DNA from: Patiria miniata
Taxonomy: Eukaryota; Echinodermata; Asteroidea; Valvatida; Asterinidae
Direction of reading: 5' to 3'
Assembly: GCF_015706575.1 (NCBI RefSeq)
Contig: NW_024037055.1
Coordinates: forward strand, 11,508,262 to 11,572,261
Length of the DNA stretch: 64,000 nucleotides
This document shows, in pieces, positions 34,601 through 46,600 of this stretch. The translations under genes and the position numbers were made by a program. The notes beneath the pieces are model-generated. The model did not search any database, was not told the origin of the DNA, and saw nothing but the letters and a program-made list of their open reading frames with translations. Each line of letters begins with the position of its first letter. Position 1 is the stretch's first letter.

Positions 34601-37600
34601 GCTGGATTCGAACCCCTGACCCTCTGATCATGAGTCACGAACCCTAATCACTAGACCCATCTCCTCAAAGGAATGTTTATTGAGCGTCCCCCAATAAGAA
34701 ATCTTATACCTTCCTGGGACCTCAACGAAGTCCTACAGTCATTAATGAAGCCCCCATTTGAGCCCCTGGGACAGGCTTCATTGTACCATATAAGTTTCTT
34801 AAAGTAGTGTTTCTCTTGGCTGTAGCCACCTCTCGAGAAGCAGTGAACTCCACTCCCTTTCGGTTGGAAGCCTGGTGTCCGGTGCGGGCTCTTACATGTA
34901 AATGGTACATCAGCCAGACCAGGGCACTACGTGAGAGGAACTCACAACTGTTTATAACAACAACACATCCTCACAGTGTGGCCTCACGTGACACCGTTGC
35001 TCGATGGATAGTGTCAGTGATTAAATTAGCAAACCCACATTGGCCTTCAATGGATGAGGGTTCATTTAAACAGAAGCTGTGTTGTTTGTTAGAAGACAGG
35101 ATGGCAAGGATTCAGTAGTGATATTGGTATATTTGTTATCACTTAATCAACTGTGAACATTGGCAGCCATGTTGTTCGCTCGTACCCCCCCCCCCCCCTG
35201 CAAACAGGATGCTGGGATACTCTGATGAGCTTCACAGAATCTTGTGAAGGAAGTGGCCTATGACCTATGTATAAAGCATCTGGCTGCAGTTGTTTAAAAC
35301 CGCAGTTAGATGTGCGCAAATGCTATCTGAAAACTTCCCATAGAAATGCGCACATTAAATACCGGATGTGATTTCTGTTTCATTGCGGACCATGTGGACA
35401 AAATTTTGAGCATCGCATAATGCAATCCGACCGTTCGCGATTCGAAACGGAGCCTGAGCAAGTGACGGGAATTGTGAATTTACAACACAGATAAGTTTTA
35501 AAGAATTTTGCTTTTTCAACAAAAAAAAACATCTCTAAACTGGAATAAAAGAGTAATGAATCAGTCTTAACGGCCGTTTCAAACCTTGCAGAGTCATGAC
35601 CTTGATGACGCACAGGTCACAGGTCGCGCAAAGTCCAACCAATCAAAGTGCGAATTCATCAGAGTATCCCAGCGTCCTGTTTGCAGGGCGGGGGGTACGA
35701 GCGAATGGATTGGTCATGCAGTATGTAATATCAACACATCTCCCTCCTTTAAAGGTTTAAATCTATATATATAAGAGAGAGTTTAACTCGGCCTCCGAGA
35801 CGATGTTTGCTCATGAAAGGATCCCAGACCGCGGGCTCCCGCGGCGCCAAAATCGCTCCACGTCCGTGGAAAAATGCGGAAGGTGTCTTCCGCCGGGTCG
35901 GACACTTCGGGTCGTCCTGATTTTCCGGTACGGACCGGCGATCCGTTTCGTCGATTTTTCGTGACTGCGTTTTGCGCAGGAATTTGCCGTCGTGTGCGCT
36001 TTCACGTTGACTGCCTGGCCGCCCTCTGTGCTGGCCTTTCTGCGTGTCTAGACTGTGCGAGGTCAGCGAGGTCAACGTAGGGGTTTCGTTTACGTGTTCT
36101 ACTCGGCCGTACTGCCAAAGCGTTCACCAAACGGTAGCAAGGGGTGACCTTGGCAAAATATTTTTTCTCCATGGTGCGTGGCCACCAAGTATCCCTATTC
36201 TTTCCTGTGCTTTGCTTGCCGCCCCTGCGCCGAGTGCAACGAATACTCAGAAGGACTACACATTAGTATGCCTTGCGCGGTCTGACCAATCGAAAGTCTA
36301 CACTGCGTGGTACTTCTCGGCTATGCGTAAAACCGTCGATGGCAACGCGTACTGCAGCCTGCTCCACACCCTGAAAACGAGGTTGAGTCTACGGTGCTTG
36401 CTATTTGAAGCGCAAGCATGTGACGTCGCGTGATAGAGCGCTGTTGCTTCCATAATGTGTTTACAGCTCCACGCTTCAACCACCAAGGCTGAGCGTTGTG
36501 AGTTCGCTGCACGCCACGTATAATTCAGTGTCGCGTGAAAATTTCGGGGGCCTGTTTGGGATCAACGAAGGATCGATGCATTGCTTCAACTTATCGCGAT
36601 CTTAAACGCAATCACAAAAAAATCGACGAAAAAGACTTTAGTGTCCGACCCGGCGGAAGACACCCTCCACATTTTTCCATGGACGTGGAGCCATTTTGGC
36701 GTCGCGGGAGACCGCGGTCTCGGATCCTTTCAGGAGCAAACATTTCTCGGAGGCCGAGTAAAACTTGCTCTATAGATGGTTGCACCAACTTGAAAAGTTG
36801 AATCGACTTTTTCCTCGCCAGACGGCATGGCAAATTGTAAGAAGTTCAAGTTAACGTTTGTTGAAGAGTCCAATACTGAAACTTAATTATGACCTTCCTC
36901 CATATTTTATGGTTACACTCAACATTTTCATTTCAAATGACACCTTCACGTTTTATTGCATTATTATTTATTGTCAAAACTGTACAATCAGGCTTCGCCT
37001 GTGTACTACGGTAACCTTTTCACTACGTTTTCCAAATGCGACTGCCTCACGAAATGCCAATTTAACAGACCAACGGGAACACTTACAGACAGTTGCAGTG
37101 GTACATAATTATCATGTTCGTAAATCGACGGGGGACAGGGGGAACCCCCCCCCCCCCCGATCTATGATCGGGTAAATCAGCTTGTTCTAAATATCTGTGA
37201 GATGATCATGTTTAAGAAATCTGTTAAAGAAAAGGTCTTTTGTAAATGCTTCTGTGCCCTTTTCAATAAATGCAGATTCAGATCTCGTAATAAATTTTTG
37301 TTCTTGGTTTTCATAGACTGTAGGGAGACTGAAACTAAATTCTTTAATTCTAAACAATGTTAGTAATAACTTGAATAACACTGGATTAGATTTTAAACAC
37401 TTTAACTGTTAGCTTAACTTCTTTTCAAACTATTAGCATGCAACTTCATGCAAAGTCCAATTCTTGAGTCTTTTGCAGGTGAACCACTTTGGCACATTTC
37501 ACACGTTCAGTTTGTCTGGTGGCTTAACAACACAGCCACTTTAAGTCATTTTCAGGAGTTCCATGTTGCTTTGAGTTGGAGTACGTAGGCATACTGGCTG

Positions 37601-40600
37601 GAGTAGGCATACTGGCTGGAGCAGGCATACTGGCTGGAGTTGTGCTCACACTGGGTGTGCTGAATGCTTCTGGCATTGAGGTCTTGGTCGATGGGGCCTG
37701 TTCTACTGATGGTGTATCCAATGGAGAATGGTTAGATTCTTGCCCCTGTTGGTTGACAGTTGTCTTCCTCAGCATTTGTCTATACTTGCATTGTGTACCA
37801 GTGTTTGTCTGAACGTGCAATCTGGCACTTCAGCCTGGTTATTTAATACCAGCAACTAATCAAATAACTACATGTTTACTGCTGGAAAGGGGTTAAGTTC
37901 AGCAGGCTGTATCAGGCTTTATTGATTGGTAGCAGCTCTATTGTAAGGTACATGTAGTTTAGGTCTGGCAAAGGAAGATTTGAGGCCCAAGACTGAAGCT
38001 TTGCCTGACTAGTACATTGTAAATGGCAGGGCCCTATAATCCCGTCCTACCCCATCAGGAAATTCTAAGAGACACAAGGATCAAATGGACTCCAAAACAT
38101 AGAAAATAAATGGAATAGGAACTGTTCATTTTTCTTCACTCCTGCAGAGCTGTGAAAGACTGTCATTATGTCCAGCATATTGCCAGTCCATTTCCGGTTA
38201 ATAATCCAAAAGATGAGAATGAGGTGATCGTCCCTGCTGTTGATGGAACTAAAAATGTTCTTCGAGCATGTGAAAAATCATCCACAGTCAAACGTGTAGT
38301 GCTAACAAGTTCTACAGCGGCAGTGGCAGGTGAGTAGATGAGTTAAGAAGATGAAGTGTTAGAATCAAGATTTTTTTTTTTCATTGTGGCAAATACGTGG
38401 TCCAAGTAACTTGGACCTAACTTATCACCTTTTTAACATTCGGACGTGGTCTGGTGATTCTAGGGTCCCAGCAAAAACACTGCCATGGGGCGACACAATT
38501 CTGCCGTTGACCAAAAAGCTGACATTGCCCAACAAAACCATCAGATTTCACCCTCAAAACAGCCTCCAAATTACTAGAACGCCACCTGAGTTACAAGTAG
38601 ACATAGATGATTAAGATGGAGGTACTGAAGTTTACTTACGATCCGGATGAAAAGTGAAATTTCCCATTCAGTTCCAAGAGCTCCCCTCACGATCGTGAAC
38701 GTGTTCAATTTCTGACTCGCTTGAACAACGGGATGTGGTCGTGCTCAGCGTTCATTCGATGGTCCTGGTATCCCGGGCGCGATTCCATTACCGAGTGCGA
38801 TGCATCGGTTATGATAATGAGTAGACTGGATCTCGTTTGTAAACATGAACTTATTTCAACTATGAAAGGGAGTCAGGAATTACATTGTACCTTGAACTGG
38901 TTTCCGCTCATAAAAGCCCTAGTTCCCGACTCCCTACTATCGTTCGAAATGCCCTTGTATTTACAAACAAGATCCAGTCTACTCGTTATCATAATTGATG
39001 CATTGCGCTCGGTAACGGAGTAGCACTCGGGATATATGGGAATCATTGAGTGATATGGGGGGAGGGGGGGGGGTTTCAAATTATGTTTTTAATGTATTTC
39101 TATGAAAGACAAATTTGATATTTTTGTGTGATTCGTTTCTTTCCTTCTTCAAACATGCACAAGTAATAACATTACATACAGAAAAACACATTATTGAAAT
39201 TTGAATCAATCAAGTATGTATATTATTGAATGACCAGACATGTTTTTCCTCATTTAACCCCCCCCCCCCCATTTTTTTGGTTTACTGAAGTGACACAATT
39301 TGCAAACAACTGAAATACGGTACATAAAATCAGTCCTTCTGATTAGAAAATCACAGGTGTGTGGAAAAAGGCACACCTGGATTTTTCTAGGCGTTTTTTT
39401 CTAGGTGTGTCATTTTCTAAGTGTGTGATCTGTGGTCCAGGGAAATTCAGGCGTGCAATTATTCACACTTCTCGGGAAGCTTTTAGGTGTGCGATGGTGT
39501 GGGGGTGTGATCGCACGCCTCAAATCAGAAGGACTGTAAAATGTACATGCCCTACCTACAGACACACGTACATAATCTGTACACATGCATGTACATATGT
39601 ATACATAATACATACATGTATACACATAAAACATACGCGTACATGTACAATAATACATGTACATGTACATAATACATGTCAACCGTAGTTCGTGAAATTT
39701 TCATTTTTGTCTAATATGGCCTAATATTTTGTGCAATGAATGACTGATTTACAGTGTTGTAGTCGAGTCACCAACATCGAGTCCGAGTCCCGAGTCACAA
39801 GCCTCGATCGGAGTCCCGAGTCACAAGCCTCGAGTCCGAGTACGAGTCTCGAGTCAAAAGCCTTGAGTCTGAGTCCGAGTAACAAGTCACATATGTTCTT
39901 AGTTGTTCACCAAACTAATACTTTAAAAAAAAATTATTTTTCAATCATCCATTCTGTCTTTTAAGTAAATCCTTGTGTATATACCGTAGTCTACTTCACT
40001 TTACTTACCTGTAGAGCAATTACTGCTTTTGCATATTCCCTATACCGGCAGGTATTTCACGCTAAGAGTTTTATACACTAGCGCCCTCTGGCGACCTACC
40101 CATGATACCCCCAATCAAAAGGCACGCTCCGGCAAGGTTCATCCAAAACATATCTCCTGTGCCGGAGCGAAGCCTAAAAAGGGCCGACAGGGCAAGCGTG
40201 GCTCGGGTACAAGTGCCGCTATAGACCCCGGCCCTCCCACGAGTGCGGGGCAGCTCGAGGGGACTAGCCGCCACGCTCCAGTGGGCTTTAATCACCCGTG
40301 CCCTCCCGACACAGTGCCCAGTACCACTGGTTGCCGGGACGGGCTATTACACGGGCTATCGGACCGACCAGCATTCGCTCAGCCCACGGGGCCTGAGGCG
40401 CTGTCGGCCGAGTATGTTATGAGCGATGTGGAGCCGGTCGCCCGGGGGGATCCCGGCCCAATGGCCCCCGGTCTATTTCACTCTGAGGGACAACTATCGT
40501 CATCGGATTTTTTCCGTTGTTCGGGGGTCCCGATGCCCCAGGTGTCTTCTGACATGTCGTCAGACACACCCCGGGGCCGTTCTTCAAAGAAGAAAAGCAA

Positions 40601-43600
40601 GAAGAAGAAGACTGATCGCCGATCACGCCGCTCTTCTTCGGATTCGGACCCACCGGGGCAAACGCTCCCGACGTGAGGACTCGATCTCGAGGTCTGATTT
40701 TCTGCAGGCATTTCAGTCAATTTCAGCTACGCTGTCGGCTATGTCTGCAGGCCGCCAGGCGGGCCCTATTGGTGCCCCCCCGGAAACGGCAAGCTACAGC
40801 CACCACCGCGTGGTTCTGTACAATTTCCCCTCCAGACGGCTCTCGTTCACCGGAGTCTACTCGGCCCTCACAATCGGCTGATTCATCCGATGTTGACGAA
40901 GAACCAGACCAATTACAGCGGCTCTCCATTACTGAAATGGAGCTTCGTTTAGTACAAAGAGACATGATACGGGTACTTAAATTACCCTCCGCTGATGAGC
41001 CCCCTCCGCCCGATCATAAGTCATTCAAGTGTCAGACGGGCTCCACATCTACCAGTGACAAAGTGTCCCCATACTTCCGTTGGATCAAGTATGTGTGGAA
41101 CACATCGACAACATTATGTCACCAGACAAATGGCGTCCTTTTCCCAGACGGGAACTAGATTACTATCATTTCCCGCGGGAAGATTTCACCTGGGAAGTTC
41201 GAAGAACATATGAGAGATGAAGCCAAACGTCTGAAGGCCACTGAAAAGATCAACTTCAAGAAGCCTTCAACCCCAGTGACCAAGGGACAACAGAGCAAAG
41301 CCAAAACGTCGTTTGTTGTCCCTCGATGCAAACCACTTAAATCTAGTCGTGGTGGGTTTCGTGGCCGCACCGATAACAATTCCGGTGCGCATGCCACGCA
41401 GACTCGCATGTTCTCTGGACAGCAACAGCCCCAATCCAGCCGTGGCTTCCGGGCGTCGGCCCCCCGATATCCTGGGGGTTGGCGCAAATGACTTACTAGA
41501 CTCATGGCGGCCTCCTGCCGTTGGACCCGTGGGAGGCTGTCTGCGAGACTTTGCGGGGTCCTGGGCTCAAATTACGTCCGACCGATGGGTGCTCGACTTA
41601 ATCGAGTGCGGCTACGCACTCGAGTTCTCGACCTCCCCACTGTCGGACATGATCGTTCGGCCCACATCAGTGCCGTCCGATCCATCAAAATGCCTCTCTC
41701 TCGGGGGGGGGGGGGGGATCAACTCTCTTCTCAAGAAACGTGCAGTACGCACGCTCCCCCCCGGGGGAGACGCGAAAGGGCTTCATGTCGACCTTCTTCT
41801 TGGTCCCCAAGAAGGAGGTTGGCATTTGGCGCCCAATCTTAAATTTAAAGCCCCTCAACAAGTTTATTCGGCCACGACATTGTATGGACACGCTCAGAAT
41901 AATACTGGAGTCGGTCCACACACCGGCCTGTGGGGCCAGCCTAGATCTGAAGGACACGTATTTACACGTCCCAATCAGAAGAGACCATTGGAAGTTCCTA
42001 CGCTTCCAGTACCAGAACATCCAGTACGAGTTGATGGTGCTTCCTTTCGGCCTCTCAACCTCACCCCGAGTCTTCATGCGGTTAGTGAAGACAGTCGGGG
42101 CCGCACTACGGAAACAAGGGGTAATGATTTTCATGTACCTCGACGATTGGATCATCGTGGGTCCATCTCAGGCAACCACGCCAGTGGCACTCAACCGGAC
42201 ATGGCGGCTTGCGTCGGATCTCGGGTTTATCATCAACACCGAGAAATCCCACCCACTTCCGTCCCAGTTCCCAATCTTTCTTGGGGCATCGCTCGACCTC
42301 AAGAAGGGATTGGCTCGTCCTACGGAGGAACGGATTGTCAACCTTCAGAGGTGCATATCCCTGTTCCTTCCGGCAACCGTGGCCCCAGCACGGGCCTGGC
42401 TCAAGCTCCTCGGCCTCAAGGCCAGCATGGTAGATGTCGTGAATTTCTGCAGGTTGAGGATGCGGCCCATCCAACTACACCTGCTGTCATTCTACCGTCC
42501 CAGTCGTCACCACATACAACATCTGGTGCTGACCACTCCTTGGCTAATACCACACCTCCGTTGGTGGCTCGACAATGCCAACCTCACGGAGGGGCGTGCT
42601 TTTCACGAACCCAAGCCGTCAGTGACCATCTCAACAGACGCGTCACTTTCTGGCTGGGGGGCCACCCTCCACCCACGTCAAGTGGCAGGTCGGTGGGGCC
42701 CCGAAGACTGCTCAAAGCACATAAACATACTGGAGATGCTGGCAGTCACCAATGCTCTCCAGCATTTCAAGGCATCAGTGGTAGACCGAGTGGTTCGCAT
42801 TCAAAGCAACAATACTACAGTAGTGGCCTACATAAACCGCCAAGGGGGAACGCGATCCGCTCAACTGTGTGCGCTCACGTGGGAGCTCCTTCATTGGTGC
42901 ATGCGCCACAATGTAACGCTCTCGGCAGTTCATCTCCCAGGCGAAGAGAACGTCGCGGCCGATGCTCTCTCCAGGGGGTGGGTCATTCCGACGGAATGGA
43001 CCCTGTGCCCACAGATTGTCCAGTCGCTCTTCCTTCTGATCGACCGGCCTCATGTGGACCTGTTTGCTTCTCGGAGCAACCACCAATTACCAGTCTACTG
43101 CGCGAGGACCAACGATCCCTACGCACTGGCAATACAATGGGACGGGCTACTGGCCTACGCCTTCCCCCCGTTTTCCCTCATACCTCGGGTGCTGTTCAAG
43201 GTGGAGCAGGAGGATTGCGAGGTCCTCCTCATAGCCCCTTTTTGGCCCCGCCAGCCTTGGTTCCCGAGACTCATCAAACTCCTGGTTCACCGACCAGTGA
43301 TTCTTCCGCAGAGAGCATACATCCTGTTCCAACACAGCTCGGGTTTTCTCCACCCGGCTCCGGGGGATCTTCACCTGACGTGTTGGGTACTATCACGCAG
43401 TCCCTCCGCACGGCAGGCCTTTCCCGATGAGCTGCGGCCATTGCAGCTGGCAGCAGACGATCATCTACCAGGAAAATTTATGACAGTAGACTACGCCATT
43501 TTTACAGATGGTGTAAGAGCTGATCTCTGCATCCCTCCGATACCTCTGTAGGGGAGGTTGCAGACTTCCTGGTATACCTTTTTGAAGGTAGCCTTACTAC

Positions 43601-46600
43601 GGCCACGATTAAGAATTATCGTTCAGCCATAGCAGCTATCCACCGTGGCTTTAGGGATGGTTCTTCGGTGTCAAATAACGAAGCTCTCAGCCAACTCCTC
43701 AGGGGGATGTTTGTTTCGCGCCCCCCCCCCCCGACGCGTAGGTTATTACCGGCATGGGATCTCTTCAGTGTTTTGTCAAACTTATCGAGACCCCCATTTG
43801 AACCAATGGGCAGCTCAACCTTGTTGCAACTGTCCATTAAGGTTGCCTTTCTGTTAGCAGTGGCTACGTCTAGACGCCGTAGCGAACTGCATTCGCTTAG
43901 CGTAGAGACAGGTCACATCCGGTGGGAACTAGGGGGTGTGCGCCTAATCCCTAAAGCAGGGTTCTTGACAAAGAATCATTCGGAGGATTTTTCACCTCCT
44001 GACATTTTTGTACCGGACATTAAATCCTTTTCATCCGTTTCTCGCGACAAATTGTGGTGCCCAGTCCGTGCCCTGAAATGGTAGGTTGATAGAACAAGGA
44101 CGCTTCGAATGGGACATTCGCAGCTGTTCATAACAACAACTCCGCCATACCGGCCGGCCTCACGTCGGCGATGGACACACCAACACAAGAGCCTGTTGGA
44201 CCAGTCCATGCGCATGATGTCAGGGCAGCTTCCACTTCCTGGGCCTTCTTTAAGGGTGTCTATATACGGGACATCACAGAGGCAGCCGGGGACTTCCCTA
44301 TAATGGGTGAGTCACCTTGTTTTGATTGCTTAATATGATTCACTTACATATAATATTGTGTATATATATGTATTGTGTCATAACGTTTTACACTGTATTG
44401 CCAGCTTATGATTCACTTACATATAATATTGTGTATATATATGTATTGTGTCATAATGTTTTACACTGTATATCCAGATATCTTGGGTTCCCCGGTCCAC
44501 CCTCAGGTGGATCAGTGGGACCCATTTGGGGTTACGTTTACGTATTTAGAGCCCCTGTGAGTAACAATGGCATCTCCCATGGCCCCACCCCCTTGACGGC
44601 GATGCCATAAGGGTTCTGACTTAACGCTCGAGAAAAGAGGACGCTCACGGGGCATGCGTGCCGCAGAGTATCATGGGTAGGTCGCCAGAGGGCGCTAGTG
44701 TAAAACTCTTAGCGTGAAATACCTGCCGGTATCGGGAATATGCAAAAGCAGTAATTGCTCTACAGGTAAGTATTCGCTCGTAGACCCCAACCACACTTCT
44801 GTGGGGGGGGGGGGGGGGGGGGAGTTTACCTTGTGTTTGTACATGTTGTTTAGACCCAAAATGCATTTTAATTCGCAGTGTACAGTGCCAAGAATGATTC
44901 AACACAGAAAACCCTACCTGCCCTTACATGTACTTTCTTCCCCATACTGCATGAATATTTTCTAAAATTTTACAAAGTCTTAAATTAATGATTCTGTCAA
45001 TATTCTGAACCAACATCAGGGGCGGATCAAGACTGCCATTTGCCGGGGGGGCTAGAACTGTAATGAAGGGTCCAGGACCTGCGAGCGGAGCGCGAAGCCC
45101 TTACGGCATTGGGTCCGGGGCCCGCTTAAGGGCCCTGGAAAAATTTGGATTATAGATGCTCTGTGGTGCAATCTGAGGCGATTCCTGGCCACTTTCCACC
45201 GTTTAGAAAACGTTTTAAACATCGAAAATTCCATTTAAATTTGTTATTTTTATGCCCCGCGGCAAAGCCGAAGGGGCATACTGTTTCCGCCTTGTCCTTC
45301 CGTGGGTGGGTGGGTGGGTGGGTGGGTGGGTGGGTGGGTGTATGGGTGTGTGTGTCCGGACAAATCTTGTCAGCGCGATAACTTGAGAAATACTTAACAT
45401 ATGAACTTCAAATTTGGTTTGTGGATTGTTCTTGGTAATCCTAACAACCCTTTTGCATTTGGGGCCGAAAGGTCAAGGGTCAAGGTCACAGTGACTAAAA
45501 CAAAAGAAATTTTGTCAGCGCGATAACTTGAGAAATACTTTACATATGAACTTCAAATTTGGTTTGTGTATTGTTCTTGGTAATCCTAAGAACCCTTTAG
45601 CATTTGGGGCCGAAAGGTCAAGGGTCAAGGTCACAGTGACTAAAACAAAAGAAATTTTGTCAGCGCGATAACTTGAGAAATACTTTACATATGAACTTCA
45701 AATTTGGTTTGTGTATTGTTCTTGGTAATCCTAAGAACCCTTTTGCATTTGGGGCCGAAAGGTCAAGGGTCAAAGTCACAGTGACTTAAACAAAAGAAAT
45801 TTTGTCAGCGCGATAACTTGAGAAATACTTTACATATGAACTTCAAATTTGGTTTGTGTATTGTTCTTGGTAATCCTAAAAAAGCCTATTGCATCCGGGG
45901 CTGAAAGGTCAAGGGTCAAGGTCACAGTGGCTGAAACAATAGAAATTTTGTCAGCGCTATAACTTGAGAAATACTTTACATATGAACTTCAAATTTGGTT
46001 TGTGGATTGTCCTTGGCAATCCTAAGAAGCCTATTGCATTTGGGGCCAAAAGGTCAAGGGTCAAGGTCATAGTGGCTAAAACAAAAGAAATTTTGTCAGC
46101 GCGATAACTTGAGAAATTCTTCACATGTGAACTTCAAATTTGGTTTGTGGATCGTTCTTGGTAATCCAAATAGGCCTATCGCATTGGGGGTCGAAAGGTC
46201 AAGGGTCAAGGTCACAGTGGCTTAAACAATAACAATCTTGTATTTATTCTGAGATCATATGGAAAAGGGATTAATTCATATAAAACCTACAGAAGACACT
46301 AATGCTGTCAATGAACGTTCCATGTGACCAAGGTACGGTACGTGTAAGTTGATGTTAAAAGAGTGGTGTTATGTAATGGGAACAGTCACGGTTGCGGGGC
46401 ATTTGTGTTTGTAAACACACCTGACTTGTTTTGTTCTTTATAAAGTTTGTTATGTACTCAAAGTTGAGAACCATGTTCCATGTTCGTATTTTTTTCACAA
46501 CTTTTATTTTGGAATGGGATTCAGGCCACTTGTAGTCCGAGCCTCAAGGTACAAAAAAGGTGGGGGCACTGCTAGGGTGAAATAATAGCATAGAGGAAAT

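Larger units (their letters stand above)
28382..35118 (+). mobile_element. DIRS-like retroelement fossil B, old, with insertions
   Basis: Plus-strand remains in the order Gag-like (28382-29750), RT start and fragments (29760-30350), RNase H (about 30918-31290; TDVSNLGWG), the post-RNase H segment (31730-32140; [13 protein letters not shown]) and tyrosine recombinase (about 34690-35118; LLAVATSRE and the QLFITTT...ARWI region). The parts are similar to the better preserved element at 40002-44772. It is interrupted by a TTAA-flanked MITE, a SINE and a block of about 2.5 kb with LINE and SINE pieces. It is old with many breaks. Confidence 0.85.
40002..44772 (+). mobile_element. DIRS-like tyrosine-recombinase retroelement A, nearly whole fossil
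   Basis: A 4.77-kb element with inverted terminal repeats (40002-40108 and 44668-44772), Gag-like region, RT-RNase H with the YLDDW box, a post-RNase H domain, and a tyrosine recombinase. This is the DIRS1-type layout; these elements insert through the recombinase without target duplication, and none is seen. It looks nearly whole with a small number of breaks, and is younger than fossils B and C. Confidence 0.93.

Noticed and set aside
40417-40720. Minus-strand frames opposite the DIRS-like Gag region
   Set aside because: They are antisense shadows of the GC-rich plus-strand Gag region.
41313-43430. 705-codon open frame overlapping the DIRS-like RT region
   Set aside because: In the RT-RNase H region the recognised protein is in another frame; most of this frame is a Ser/Pro/Gly-rich shadow caused by GC-rich composition.
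45369-46240. CRISPR-like array
   Set aside because: The units are whole 145-bp tandem repeats without spacers, in a eukaryotic mobile element.
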